The translations under genes and the position numbers were made by a program. From Paramecium pentaurelia (lineage: Eukaryota; Ciliophora; Oligohymenophorea; Peniculida; Parameciidae), in contig CAJJDO010000116.1 in assembly GCA_905183005.1 (NCBI GenBank), positions 162,189 through 226,188 of the forward strand: a stretch of DNA of 64,000 nucleotides, written 5' to 3'. The notes beneath the pieces were generated by a model. That model made no database searches and was not told the DNA's origin. It saw only the letters and a program-made list of their open reading frames with translations. This document shows, one piece after another, positions 46,908 through 59,727 of the stretch. Every line of letters begins with the position of its first letter. The first letter of the stretch is position 1.

Positions 46908-49451
46908 ATGCCAGCAGAATGTGTTAAAGTTATTGTAAGAATGCGTCCATTCAATCAAAGAGAAAAGGAAAATGGAAGTAAACCATGTGTTATAGTTAAT
47001 GAAGACACCAATACAGTTGAATTAAAAAATGTATACTTTTTGATTAATAATTTTATATTAGTCTTAGGATAATGATGTGAAATCTTATACATATGATTAT
47101 GTATTTGGTGCAGAGACACCTCAATTATCAATTTATTAAAAAACTGCTTTCAATTTAGTAGAAAGTGTAGCAGATGGTTATAATGGAACAATATTTGCAT
47201 ATGGTTAAACAGGTATTAATATTCAATTATTAATAAAAGGTTGTGGTAAAACATTCACTATGATTGGAGACCCATCTAGTGTAATAATATTATTAATTAT
47301 TAGGAAACAATGAAGGGAATCATACCTAGAACTTTTGATTAAATAATCAGCATTATTAATAATAATTCAGACACAAACAAAAAATTTCTACTTCGTTGTT
47401 CATACTTAGAAATTTATAATGAAGAAATACATGATTTATTAAGTAAAGATGTTAAACAGAAATATGATTTAAAAGAAGGATAATAAGGTGTCTTTATTAA
47501 GGATTTAAATATAGCAGTGGTTAGGACTACTCAAGAAATGGATAAATTTATGTAATTGGGTACATAAAACAGATCAGTTGGAGCAACTGCAATGAATAAG
47601 GAATCTAGTCGTAGTCATTGCATATTCACTGTATATATAGAATGTTCTGTTACAGATGCAAAAGGTAATGAAAGAATAACTGCTGGTAAATTAAACTTAG
47701 TAGATTTGGCAGGAAGTGAAAGATAATCAAAAACATAAGCAACAGGAGACAGATTAAAAGAGGCAACTAAAATTAATTTATCACTTTCAGCTTTGGGTAA
47801 TGTTATATCAGCCCTTGTTGATGGTAAAACATAGCATATTCCTTACAGAGATTCTAAATTAACAAGATTACTATAGGATTCTTTGGGTGGAAATACTAAA
47901 ACAATTATGATTACAGCTATCAGTCCATCTGATTTTAATTTTGATGAAACTTTGTCTAGTTTAAGATATGCTTCAAGAGCTAAAATGATTAAAAATCAAC
48001 CTAAAGTAAATGAAGATCCAAAAGATGCTTTATTAAAAGAATAAGCTGAAGAAATCAAAAGACTTAAAGATATGTTATCAAAATAAGCAACAGGTTAACC
48101 TATATCTTTTGATGCCTTTTAACCAATTGGTAAATTAGAAAACAATTCAGAACTTGCAAGATTGAAAGCAGAAAATGATAAATTGAAAGAGAAAAATCAA
48201 ATATAAGTAGTAGGTGGACCATCAGAAGAGAAACTTAAAGAATTACATGAATTTAAAGAGAAGAATAATTAATTATTATAAGAAAAGGAAAGAATTGAAA
48301 TGGAAGTAAGAGAGAAAGAGATTTAAGCAGAATAAGAACGATAAGCAAGAAAAAGATTAGAAGATTTATTAAAAGAAAAGGAATAAATGATAGTTTAAGG
48401 TGGAAGAGGTACTGAAGATGAGAAAAAGAAATATAAGAAATTGAGATAAGCTATTGATTTATAAAAAAAAGAGCATGAAGCACTTATAAATTAATAGGAA
48501 TAGTAATAATAAGAATTATTATAAATTGAAACTAAATATTAAAGTGTATAGGAAGAGGTTGAAAAATTAAGGAAACTTGTTAAATATTTAAGAAAGAAAT
48601 TAGAAGAGGCTTAAAATGAATAGAAAGATTTAAAATAAGAAGTTGAATATGAAAAGGAAGATTTATTAGAAACTATAAGAAGTTAAGAAAAAGAAATTAA
48701 ATTGTATTCTGGTATAGTTAAAATGATGTTTAATCAAACTGAATTAGAATCTCTTTAAGCAGCATGTGAATGGGATGATGATTCTTTAGAATATAAGATT
48801 CCTCCATTCAATTTTAAAGCAAAAAAAGTTAATTTTCCTAATCTACCTTATAAATAGGGTAATCATATTAATTGAAACTAGCTATCGATTTAATTGATCA
48901 AGAAAAGGCTGAAAGAATCCTTGAAATTAATTCTCGATAATCTGATATAAATAGTTTCAATGATTCAGAATATAATTAAAGAATGACTTCCCCTAAATAA
49001 CAAAGAAAAGGTATTGGTTAATAATAAATGTTATAGAATCTCAACAAAAATAAAATGGTATAAGTTAGCCTCAATTAGATAGAGCATAATTAGTGGCTGA
49101 GAAGATAAAAATGAATTATTAAATGTTAGAAGAAAAAGAAGGAAAATATCGATATTCGAATGAAGTCTCTAATTAATAATTTAATGAAAAGAAACCTAAT
49201 CAAAAAATAATCTTAAGTCCTATTGATAATAGAGGAAATACAGTACCAAATTTTCCTAGTCAATATGGTTTTAATAGTAATACAAATAGTAGCAATTTAT
49301 CATAGGCAACACCACCAATAAATAAAAAAAGTATTTAAAAACTAAAATTATTTTAGATATAAATTTATAACCATTAGAAACAAAGCCATAAATTCCATTA
49401 TCTGATGAATAATAAAGAAGAAAATAACATTAGAGAGTCTAATAACTTTGA
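46908..49451 (+). CDS. Kinesin-2 family motor protein
   Basis: A 795-residue protein; six introns of 31, 27, 23, 23, 26 and 26 nt give an exact frame. N-terminal motor domain with CVKVIVRMRPFNQREK, P-loop AYGQTGCGKTFTM, switch I NKESSRSHCIFT, switch II LVDLAGSERQS and IPYRDSKLTRLLQDSLGG. The neck segment KNQPKVNEDPKDALLKEQ is the signature after the motor in kinesin-2 (KIF3/OSM-3). A coiled-coil stalk and a Ser/Asn-rich tail follow. Kinesin-2 powers anterograde intraflagellar transport, so it fits with IFT20 in the same window. The tail is not diagnostic of a heterotrimeric or homodimeric type. Confidence 0.9.
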
Positions 49452-49561
49452 AATATATTATTTTCTTTTGATTTTAAACATTTATTTACTGTCCTATAAG
49501 ATAAATTAAATATTTAATATAAATAATGTATTATGTATTATTAATATTTAAATATTATTAT

Positions 49562-49780
49562 TCATAATATCTCATTTATGTCATTTTATATTAATATATC
49601 ATTTTCACCTTAAAGAATTTCATCAAAATTATCAGATATACCTTCAATATTTCTCATCAATCCTAGTCCAATGTTTTTATATTTAATTTATTCAGTAGCA
49701 ATAAATAAATTTGATTCATTCTCTGTTTATTAAGAATTGCATAATAGGAATAACAATGCACAAAATAAAATTAATTTCAT
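49562..49780 (-). CDS. Small secreted protein with signal peptide
   Basis: A 72-residue intronless frame. It opens with a textbook signal peptide, MKLILFCALLFLLCNSQQ, followed by an acidic mature part (about 53 residues) containing YKNIGLGLMRNIEGISDNFD and ending QNDINEIL. The mature part has no cysteine and no known motif. It sits between kinesin-2 (convergent, 110 bp) and the centrin-like gene (divergent, 142 bp). Not recognised as a family. The combination of signal peptide, clean TGA stop and uninterrupted frame supports a real gene. Confidence 0.6.
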
Positions 49781-49922
49781 TAAAAATAATTAAAATATAT
49801 CCTAATAAACACTTAAGTTTTATTTTAATTTTTAATAAATCGAATGAGAAATCAAAGAACTTCTCATGTAATCAACCTTTATCTAACATTAATAGAGTCC
49901 TTTTAGAACAACATAGTCCATT

Positions 49923-50674
49923 ATGAGAGATAGTCCCCATACATAATTGGATGAATCTAGTATTTCAACCAATAGAGCTCCTCAAAATAGAGAGTCAATG
50001 AGAGCAAGAATGATGATTAACTAATCTCATAATAATATCCAAAATTAAGGATAATAGATCAGAAAATAAATTGCTAATGAAAAAACATTTTCAAAAGGAG
50101 GCAATCCAAATGAATTTAATCCAAAGAAATTTATAACCAAAGATCTCAAGGCATATTATATCAATTAAATTAATAGGAATCAGATATTATTGATATTAAG
50201 CAAGTTTTTGATTACTATGATTCAGAATAAGCAGGAATCTTATCTCCTAATGATTTAGAATAATTGTTATTGAGTTTTGGATATCATCCAACTAAAGAAA
50301 CTTTGTATGGTAATTAAATCAATTAATTATAAAATAGAGATATTTTCAGAAATGGATGAAGATGAATTAGGAGGTATCACATTTGAATATTTCTTGGCCA
50401 TTCTTAATTAAGATAAATCAAAATCAGAGAAAAAGGATACAATAAGAAGAGTTTATAGAAAATATGATAAAAGCAACAAAGGATTCATAACTTTACCAGA
50501 TCTAAGATAAGTTGTTTATAAAGATTTAAAAGAGGACATTGATGAAGAAGTATTGGCTGAAGTAATAGAATAAATCTTATAATTAAGATTTTTAGAAAGA
50601 CTGACTCTAATCAAGATGGAAAAATGACATTTGAAGATTTTTATAATGTAATGACCAAAAAGGTGTATTATTGA
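49923..50674 (+). CDS. Centrin-like EF-hand protein
   Basis: A 223-residue protein; introns of 26, 28 and 26 nt give an exact frame, the first with GC-AG ends. A basic, Asn-rich head of about 75 residues precedes four EF-hand positions in calmodulin/centrin spacing: DYYDSEQAGILSPNDLEQLL, a degenerate second (MDEDELGGITFEYF), a third (KYDKSNKGFITLPDL) and the best fourth (KTDSNQDGKMTFEDFY). FEYFLAIL in hand 2 and the third-to-fourth spacing recall centrin. Centrins act at basal bodies and in contractile fibres. The head is longer than in typical centrin (20-25 residues), so it may be a divergent relative. Confidence 0.75.
50151..50176 (+). other. GC-AG intron in the centrin-like gene
   Basis: A 26-nt segment begins GCATATT and ends TTAATAG. 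Removing it joins the open frame before (KKFITKDLK) to the EF-hand frame after (ESDIIDIKQVFD) in the right phase. No GT donor that would work is present nearby. All other well-placed introns in the window begin with GT. Confidence 0.7.
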
Positions 50675-50703
50675 TATTATTTATCCGTACATATTTAATT
50701 ATA

Positions 50704-51134
50704 ATGTCTTGTATTATATAATTAACCTATAGAGCAAAACGATCCTTATCATAGAGTATTTTTCAATTTAACAAGATCCTACTAGATAGTTGCCACATAA
50801 ATTTACATTACCCAAACTATATGTAGATAGGTAAAGAGCAATATCACTTGACAGATGTACCCAAAATAAGAAACCTATTTCGAATTCACCTAAACCTCAT
50901 ACTTAATCTCCTAAAATAATTGCTAAATCAGTACAAACAGAATTTAATCATTTGAAATTATCCTTATGTTCAAAATAATCTGTTGTTTTAGAAGGCAATC
51001 AATTTAAAAGTACAATAAATAGAAAACTCAAATAATTACCCATAAATTCTAATGATTTTTGTTACGCTGGTTTTAAAACTACTGACACAGAATATGATGA
51101 TTTTTCTTTAGAAGCATATCTAAAACGATAATGA
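50704..51134 (+). CDS. Hypothetical small basic protein
   Basis: Not recognised. About 136 residues if one 20-nt intron near 50755 is removed, which then gives an exact frame. It contains LPHKFTLPKLYVDRQRAISL and a Ser/Pro/Lys-rich middle (NSPKPHTQSPK), and ends acidic (DTEYDDFSLEAYLKRQ). It could instead be a 3' continuation of the centrin-like gene 30 bp upstream, joined by a longer intron. Confidence 0.45.
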
Positions 51135-51420
51135 TATTATTCTGTATAATTTTTTTTGCTATCGTATTTAAAAAATGTTATCATATTGATTTCTATTATT
51201 GAATATTTTATATTGGTATTCTAGTATATTTAATTATCAAAACCTACCCAGAAGATCAGAATTAAATATTTTAACAAATAATTTTAATTAAGAAAATAGA
51301 AAAATATATATATATATATATTCAAGCACTTTAAAATCAACAATTAGTATATATCAATTGAAATATAATATAATTAAATTTTATTAAAAAGATTAACAAC
51401 AAAAAATACAAATTAGTGTT

Positions 51421-52499
51421 TCATTGTGATATTACATAAGTATCTTTATCTTCTTCATCAGTTTAATTTTGTTGTTAATTTCCTTTTTCAAATGGAGGCT
51501 AATTTAATCCTAATCTATCTCTGATTTTGCTTTCGTCTAATTAAATTTCATCATCATCTTTTGATAGAGTTAATGTTCGAAACACTTAATTTGAAAGCAT
51601 CATTCTTGCTTTTTATAATGATAAAGATCTTGATAGACTTTAAAATTTCTTTTGTTCATTTTATTAATATTAACTATTAAGAGTCATAGCATTTCTCATA
51701 TTCAATACATTGGATGAAGTACTATTAAATTATTTAAATAAACTAGAAACTGGTCGCACATCTGGTAACTTTTATAGGTAAATTATTATACTTATGATAA
51801 CCAAATTAAAAAGGGTAGATTTAATTCAAGTTCTTAATCTTACTTATCAAAAAAGAAATCTTTTATTTAAAATCCATTTTCTGGGTTTAAGTGAAAAGAC
51901 ACAACAGAATTCTTTTAATATATCTTATTTATTACATCTACTATTATAATGTCTTTCAAATCTTTTCCCAACTTATTTAGGTTTTTAGTTAATCCAATTT
52001 ATAATGGTGTACAACTATCTCTATACATTCTACCAATAGCTCTATTATTGGGATCAATAAAATCCATAACAGGATCAGCATATTCTTATAGACTTGCAGT
52101 CCAAAAAACAATATCGTAAAATTCATAAAGTTGCTCTATGAACTCATAAACTCCTGGTCTAATTGTTACATAGACTTTGAATAATTAACCTTAAACAATA
52201 ATCTAAGATATAATTGTATTTTACATCTATTGAAAAATCATAACCATTTATAATTTAAAATTGACTGTGCACTAATGTTTCATCCAAATCTAGAACTATA
52301 AGTTTGCGTTGTCCCTAAATAAATATATTTTGAATAGTACTAAAAATGATGACTTGGGACTATCAATTCCAAGTTGATATTTTTATTGATTTGTTTATTG
52401 TTGTTTTGATTTTAGGAAGCTTAAACAAGAACAAATTCTAGCCAAAAAGGACTAACTATTTGTTTTCTACTCTTTTTAATATATAATGTTTTATTACAT
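51421..52499 (-). CDS. SCP/FCP1-type (CTD small) phosphatase
   Basis: About 330 residues with several tiny introns (one of 26 nt at 52324-52349). The catalytic HAD motif is RKLIVLDLDETLVH (DxDxT), followed by VYVTIRPGVYEFIEQL and DIVFWTASLQEYADPVMDFI. Motif IIIb is recognisable as KNLNKLGKDLKDIIIVD. The N-terminus has a Cys-rich helix (LARICSCLSFLK) that could be lipid-modified, and the C-terminal 110 residues are an Asn/Ser/Glu-rich tail. SCP-type enzymes dephosphorylate RNA polymerase II CTD serines and some signalling proteins. The start ATG gives a single clean N-terminal exon. Confidence 0.85.
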
Positions 52500-53867
52500 A
52501 AAAATTAATGAAATGCAATCAACTTCAATATTAAAACTAAATCAATTCATCATTAACAATAACATCTAATACCTAAACTAGATTTAAACATTTGAATAAA
52601 TCATTTCAAAAAAGAACCTAATTAAGTATAAATTTTCGTGAATTACATACTTAAAAAAAATGAAGTTTAGATGAAAAAGATGATTTTAAACTAAAAATTT
52701 TACATGGTTTATCATTCAATTATTCATATCATTAGAATAATAAATTATATAAACTATTTATTTTTTTTATCCAAGTAATTTTATTAATTAATATACTTTT
52801 GAAATAATATTTTTTTTGAATTCTAAAAATTTCCATTATAGTTTCAAGAACTACTGATAATTTAATAAGTTTCTTTATAATTTAACATAGATTCTTGAAG
52901 ATCTCTGTATTTTATTAATATATAAACATCATTAGATTACATATTTTTAAACATCAATATTCTTAAAATATCTAACCTATATAGATAATTTCATTATTGT
53001 AAACATTAAATATTAAAAAATAAAATTGCAAGGTATTTATATATGATTTCATTTAAATTATGTATAAACAAATGAATAATTACAGAAACGATTGAAGGAA
53101 TATTTGAATTCTTTTCGTATAAATTTATAACTTAAAGGTATTATTTGATTATTAAAAATATAAAATATTTTTTTATTTATAATTCTATCTTAATCTTTGC
53201 CTTGAATAATTAATTAATGTTATTAATGTTATTAAATTTTGATTATCTTAGATTAATACTTAAGCTATTACAACTAACTACTTTTAAAATCCTTGTTTTC
53301 TAATTATTTTGTAAAAAGCAAATTCATAAATGATTAATTTAATAGAATTATTATGTTAAGGATATTTTGAATTTACAGTTTTAATTATTTTCTAATATCT
53401 GATGTGTAAATGGTTAAAAAGGGATATCTAAATTTTATTGCTCATAATAGTTAAATAGTTTTTTACAATATGGTTGGGAAATCACTAAATGCTGATTAAA
53501 TTGACTTTATTATAAAGTATGCTAATTTTGAATTCTTTATTAAATGGTTCATTTTATCACTTTGTAAATAAATAATATAGTTTATAACACTGGTCAATTT
53601 TGAATTCTTAATTGGATTGATGAATATAAATATAGTGATAATAATAATAACACAATCTAATATCAAAATGATTATAAATTTCAACTGATTTTTTTAATAA
53701 ATCATAACTTTATATGTTATAGACAGAAATAATAAGATATATTCTTTTAGACTGTTATTTTTGACTTAATTATTATCCTTTCATAAATTATTGATTTTGC
53801 ATAATATTTATTATTATTTAATTTAAAAGTTGTTAATAAATAAAATTAATCATAAAATAATATCAAA
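52500..53867. other. Long AT-rich spacer
   Basis: About 1.37 kb between divergent genes. The motif aattttgaattctt is repeated twice, about 80 bp apart (around 53523 and 53602). No TGA-free coding frame with protein-like texture is seen, and no RNA gene is recognised. Confidence 0.5.
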
Positions 53868-55115
53868 ATGTCTGAAGAAGATGAAGTCATATGTGAACAA
53901 TGTTAAACTGTTCCAACATAATTTGTTATCTTAGATTGTGAACATAAATTTTGTTTATATTGCATTTCTCAAGCTATTCATAAAGATGATAGTGGAGTAC
54001 CTTGTCTAAAATGCAATACTCCAACAGTCCTAGATCATGAATCATTATAAGCGGTTCAATTAACAAAAGAATCATAATCATAAGCTTCAAAGACATAACC
54101 CAATTATAATGTTAAACCTTTTACAACAGAAAAGAGATAATATGTATAACCAATTTAAGAGGATCTTACAATAAAAGGTCATCCTTGTTTAGAGAAATTA
54201 AATTTAGCAGTTGAAAGAAGTTTAGATAAGATTAGAAATATTTAATTTGATAAATAATAAGTTAAGGATAAATGTTAAACATAAAAAAATGATATTGACA
54301 CAGAATTTAAAGCTTTACATATGTATTTAGATTCAAAATAAGAGGAATTTCATAATTAATTATCTAATATTGAAAATACATATTTGAATGAACTTACAAA
54401 AGATGAAGAAGTTTAGGTAATCATTTTAAATAGTTTAAGTAATTAGATATTGAAGAAATGAGTATAATTAAGAATGAAATTAAAGCAATTTTAAAAAGTT
54501 AGGATAGTTAAGATATATATACATTCAAATAATTAGTAGCTACAGTAGATGGAATAGTATAGGATAAATAGTTATCAATAAAACAACTTGTAAATAAAAT
54601 AAATTAATATTTAAGAATTTATTCAAATAAATGTAAGATGAATTATAGTAACTCTCAAAAAGATAGGCTTAATTTTATTAAGATTTTAGAAGATTTTTTA
54701 ATATTTTATAACCTCTTTAAGTATCTTTAGTATAAAATTATGCTAGTCCAATAAAAGTAGAATATGGAGGTTCAATTACAAGGTATTTTTAAATATAATT
54801 GATAGTGATATTTAAGAAAAGATTAGAGAATTGAAGAATAGGAATTCTAGATCTATGAATACTTCTTAACTGAACAACTCTAGATCTTAGAATTCTCCTC
54901 CTAAAAATACTTTTTTAAATGAAGAAATTAATATATCAAAAAAACTAAGTAGAGAGTAGGTTATTATTATGCAACAAAGAAAATTAGGTACTTCACCTAT
55001 GGATGCAAAAACAGTATTATAAAGTTCAATGAAGCATAATAATAAATCAAATTCAAAATTCAACAAAATTTTAAATAGTCCCCTTACACTTGCAGGATTT
55101 TCATATTTAACTTGA
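53868..55115 (+). CDS. RING-finger coiled-coil protein (putative E3 ubiquitin ligase)
   Basis: A 391-residue protein; introns of 23, 26 and 23 nt give an exact frame. The N-terminus carries a RING-like zinc motif: CEQCQTVPTQFVILDCEHKF, then CLYCISQAI and CLKCNTPTV. Two coiled coils follow (FKALHMYLDSKQEEFHNQL and QMQDELQQLSKRQAQFYQDF) and a Ser/Asn-rich tail. The spacing fits a C3HC4-type RING, so E3 ligase activity is likely. The layout of RING plus coiled coil is TRIM-like, but no B-box is seen. Confidence 0.8.
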
Positions 55116-55383
55116 TTTAGTACTTTATAGCTATAATTTATTAAAACCTATAATATCAGTAAATTATAAACTGGACTTATTTTAATTATTTTGCTATATA
55201 TATATTAATTATGACATTTATATTAAAAAATTAAAATAACTTTAAACATTAATTTAATGCATAAATTTCATTATTTTAAAGCTATCAACAATGTTTGTTA
55301 TAGGGATGTATTCAGATTTATAACTACAATTGTACTTTCTAACGAATTTTGCCAGTATTTCTAAATTAAATTATTATTAATAT

Positions 55384-57104
55384 ATGTTTGAGGAATTCAT
55401 TTCATAACTTGGCACAATCAAAAATGCTGAAATTCCTTTTTATTTTAGAAATCAATTTAAAATCAAAGAAAATTTCATTAATCCAAACAGCAAGTATTTC
55501 GATGGTATTGTATAAAAGTAAGAAATCAATATATAAAAACAACAGATTGATTTAAGAGGAAAAGTAAGGTATAAAGAGAAAATGGGATAAGTAATGTAAA
55601 ATGATGTTCATTTGGGTATTAAGCAAGTATTTTCAAAACAAAAATCAAAAAACCATCAATCCAAATAAGGAGGAATGGCTTGAGTTATCTAGTATCTTAA
55701 AAACAGATGAAACTATCCTCAAATAAAGATGGATTACCCTAATAAATCCTGTATAAAAGAGTATAAATTGGGATTCTTAAGAGGATGACATAATCCGTTC
55801 ATTAATGAAGTAAAAATGAATAAATCAATATAGTGAATAAGATGAGAAACATATATGGACATTTATTGCTTTAGAATTGTATAATAAAAATGGTGGTCAA
55901 TTTATTAGAACTCCTAAATAAGTTAGAGAAAGATGGATGAATTATCTAAACCCTAAATTGAATAAGTAAATATCAAAATTTATACCTTAGAGCAAATTGG
56001 ACATAGAAAGAAGATATTTAATTATTAACTAATATAGTAAATCATGGTAAAAGATGGTCTTAATTATCAACTCTTTTATAAGGAAGAACTGAAAATCAAG
56101 TCAAGAATAGGTATCCCAATTTTAAATAAATTAAGATTCAAAAGCTTAATGTAGAAGATATACAAAGATGAAGATGATGAAGAATTAGATGAGATTTAAG
56201 CTATATAAGATTATCTAAAGAAATTAGGAGTATATTCTGAAGAATTGGCAGGAGATCCTATTATTTAAAAAAAACAATCTTTCTAAATATAGAAGTATAA
56301 AACAAGAAAACCTCATATTTAAGTTAAACATCCTAAAAAAACAACTAGGAAAAAGAAATTAATTAAAGCTCATCTCAAAACCTTAAAATAATAATCAGAA
56401 TCAATTAATTAAGAATTCATTATTTAAAATAATTTAATAAATTAAAAAGAAAATAATGAATATAAATCTAATGTTTAAGTATCAAGTCATCCAAATGAAT
56501 TTCAATAATTAGATTAAAAATAATAAGTATAATAACAAACCTAGATTTCTGATATCAATAGTACTTAAACACCAAGTACTTTAAATAATTATTTCTTACC
56601 TTATAATCAATAACCATATTAATTGGAATTTTAATAATAAAATTAGAATTAATTGATTTATTAAAGTTATAGAAATTAAATGGAAGAATTTTAACAATAT
56701 TAATACAAATTTATGATGGAATAATATATGAAATAATTTTAATCCAATTATAATGCTATATCACCTATTTCTATGATAAATTAAACTCCCATGACTTATA
56801 CACCTACACAATAATATCAATTTTATTACAATACATTTACATCACCATAATGGAATTGTAGTACTAATTAAGATATCAATTCCCCTAAATTTTAAAATTT
56901 CTATTGGTAAAATCAATAACAAAATTATGATTAATTTTAGAATGAACAAATGAGATAAATCCAATATGTATTAATAATAATTTATTTTAGAATCATAAAT
57001 TAGAATTCTTAAATTCGAATAGCCTTGTAGATGATTGGAAAAGAAAAAGAGTTAATTAGAAGTAAAATTCAGAATTTTAATTTATGGGTTCAATAGATTA
57101 ATGA
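55384..57104 (+). CDS. Myb-repeat DNA-binding protein
   Basis: A 531-residue protein; introns of 28, 24, 25, 25 and 23 nt give an exact frame. Three Myb-type repeats are read: a weak first (NKEEWLELSSIL..LKQRWITLI), a second (WDSQEDDIIRSLM..RERWMNYLNPKL) and a third (WTQKEDIQLLTNIVNHGKRW, then GRTENQVKNRFKSLM). The last is canonical for R3. A Lys-rich segment (PKKTTRKKKLIKAHLK) could be a nuclear signal, and a long Gln/Asn/Tyr-rich tail follows. It should be a nuclear transcription or chromatin factor. Confidence 0.85.
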
Positions 57105-57834
57105 TAACATGATTAATTCTTATATCTTGAATAGACCAAAATTATTTTATTCATCTAATATATTCTTATATAAGAATAGTTGGAGTCTATCTTATTTCTA
57201 AATTTCTATTTATAATATCTTAAATTACTTGAACATATATTATGGCTTAATTATTAAATATAAAAATACTCCAAAATAATTTTTTTTGAATTTCTCTCAT
57301 TATTTGTTTTATAAAGTCTAGAAATTTAATTCATTAATTAGTTATTTTTGCAATTTAATTTTGAGATTTTTACAATTTCATTTAAAACAAAAAATATTTC
57401 AATTGAGAAACTTTCAGTTTTGATATGAATTAATACTCAATGAAATTATAGTGACTCTTCAATTAGGATATAATTGATCTTTGTCTTTATAAGTTTTTCT
57501 TAACTAGATTTTTGTTATTTCATATAATATTGAAGGCTAATTTAAGTATATTATTTTAATGAAGTAATTTATTGATTATAATAGGATTTCTTTAAAAATA
57601 GTTATGATCTATAATTTTATTTTAAAGGGTATAATTAGGGTTGCATAGATTGTTATTATGTGAGAATATTATATATTGAATTATATTTTACACATTTAAT
57701 GAATGTAATCAATATCATTCAAGATAATATCAAATTATCTTATTATTATCAATATCAATTAACAAATTAAAATGCTTTCTTTAAATATTATTATCATTTA
57801 TATAATAATAATACTAAAATATCTAATTTTATAT
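57105..57834. other. AT-rich spacer
   Basis: About 730 bp between plus-strand genes. The Myb frame could continue open here if its last intron were ignored, but the texture becomes non-coding. Nothing else is recognised. Confidence 0.45.
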
Positions 57835-59000
57835 ATGAAAAATAATGAATAAATTAGCCTAGAAATTGTTGCATTCAAAGAAAGTCCAGAAAATGAAGTT
57901 GTTTTTGAAATAGAATATCAATAAACATAATCCTAAACTTAGTTAGATCAGATTTTGGAAGAGTAAAGGTTTAATGATAAGTTGAAAGAATGTGAATAAA
58001 AACGAATAGAGAAATTGTAGAGGTATTTGATTAATAATTTATAAATAATAATTTTAGAATACCTAAAGAATTTTAGGATAGTTTACCTACAATTAGTGAA
58101 AGTGCTGACATTTCAAACACATAATTATATATAACGCATAATGTTTAAGATGATATTGAATAATCTAATTATTTAATTTAGAATGATAATCTAACATCCA
58201 AAAAACTAAAATAGAAAACTTAAGATTAAGCAAAATATGACAAATAACTTATGTATTATTCTAGCATTAATATCTCTCAATATTATATTGATAAATCAAT
58301 TGATTGTTAATGGAAACTATTATTTACATATTATATAATAATTATTGGAGCTAATATAATTTTAAATTTGATTGAACTAATTAGATATCAATAAAGTTTT
58401 TGTAGATTAAAAGGATTGGATCACTCACTCATTTACATTAATTAAATAGTATATATGGCATGCAAAATTGGAATCTTAAATATAATCTATTAAGAATTCA
58501 CTAATACTTTACCTATCAAGGTTAAGGTTCCATTATTAAATCAAGTTATGTTTAGTTGCATATTTCCAATATTATCTATGCCACTTTATATCTTTGATTT
58601 TGTGCAATGTCAATATAGAATCAAGATTTTTACACTCGATTAAAGTCTGAAACTCTTAAACTTAATTGATTGTCTAATCATATCCCTATTATTTTTAATA
58701 ATACTGATTTAATCTTGTTGTATGATTTAGATTTCAAGTTAAGTCTTTTAAAGAATTATGTAAGAAGTATAATTTTTATATAGGAAATACATGAAAATAG
58801 GATATTATATTTTATTGATTATAGTACATTGTATTTCAATAATTATGGTCATAGGATAATCATTTGATAATATTATGCCAGCAATGATAATGGAGAATTA
58901 TTATTTCATATTTTCTCTAATTTTGATGTGCTATTTGTCCATTTAAAAATATCTTTTTAATAAAATACCATTCAAACAGAATAATTAAGAAAATAGTTGA
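57835..59000 (+). CDS. Multi-pass membrane protein, unknown
   Basis: Not recognised. A 368-residue protein with two introns (35 and 24 nt) that give an exact frame. The N-terminal 150 residues are soluble, Gln-rich and acidic (MKNNEQISLEIVAFKESPEN). Then six or so hydrophobic segments: LLFTYYIIIIGANIILNLIE, VPLLNQVMFSCIFPILSMPL, LLNLIDCLIISLLFLIILI, KIGYYILLIIVHCISIIMVI and YYFIFSLILMCYLSI. The plan resembles ciliate-specific membrane proteins with about six helices. No transporter or channel signature can be read. Confidence 0.65.
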
Positions 59001-59331
59001 AATAAATAATTAAAAAATCATGAGAATTATTATGAATTACTATTTCAATATATTAATTTTATTATAATATAACTTTATTTATATACTATTATCATTATTG
59101 AATAGAATTAAGAGTGATTTTATCTAATATTTTAAAATGATTTATCATTTTCTTAATATAAACATATTTTACAATAATTTTCATCTGTATGAAGTATTAA
59201 ATAGTTTAAAATCAACTTAACTAACTTAATTTAATGAGACAAAATAATTCCATAGAAAAAATAAAAAATAATTAACGTAATTCTACCTAAATTAAATAAT
59301 AGAAAATCATATTAAATAAGAAAAATACAAC
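59001..59331. other. AT-rich spacer
   Basis: About 330 bp between convergent stops. Nothing recognised. Confidence 0.5.
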
Positions 59332-59727
59332 TCATTGAACTATTAATTGACTTTGATTAGTTAACTCTTTGACTTTCTGCAAAATTCTATCTTAAGCATG
59401 TTTACTGTTGTTGTATTTAGGATGATATCTCATATTCTATCCACAACATCCAGCTAAAAAAAATACTTCTAATTTAATAGGTTTATCTAATTCATAAGTT
59501 TTAAATATTTCCAAACTATTACTAGTATTACAAAAGCTTGTTAAAACAAAGTCTTAATCTTTTCCAAATTTATGACCATTATGAAGAACATATTATTCTT
59601 AATTTTGAGTTGTTACAATAACTCCATAATGTATTGGTTCTTAAGCGTTAATTTTAGTTACTTTTTAAGTTAACTCTACTTTAACTACTTATAAACTCAA
59701 AATCTCTTTGAATTATTTGTTTTTCAT
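59332..59727 (-). CDS. Hypothetical 131-residue protein
   Basis: Not recognised with confidence. An intronless frame from MKNKQFKEILSLQVVKVEL to TNQSQLIVQ. Contains EPIHYGVIVTTQNQEQYVLH with two His, a CN pair near the middle (TSFCNTSNSLEIF) and FFLAGCCGQNMRYHPKYNN near the end. The His-Tyr-Gly entry and later Cys are reminiscent of LRAT/NlpC-like papain-fold proteins, but order and spacing do not clearly fit. Coding texture is good and there is no TGA. Confidence 0.55.

Noticed and set aside
55116..57700. Extended Myb frame through 57420
   Set aside because: Open only because the last intron is ignored; splicing 23 nt near 56968 gives a clean end at 57104.
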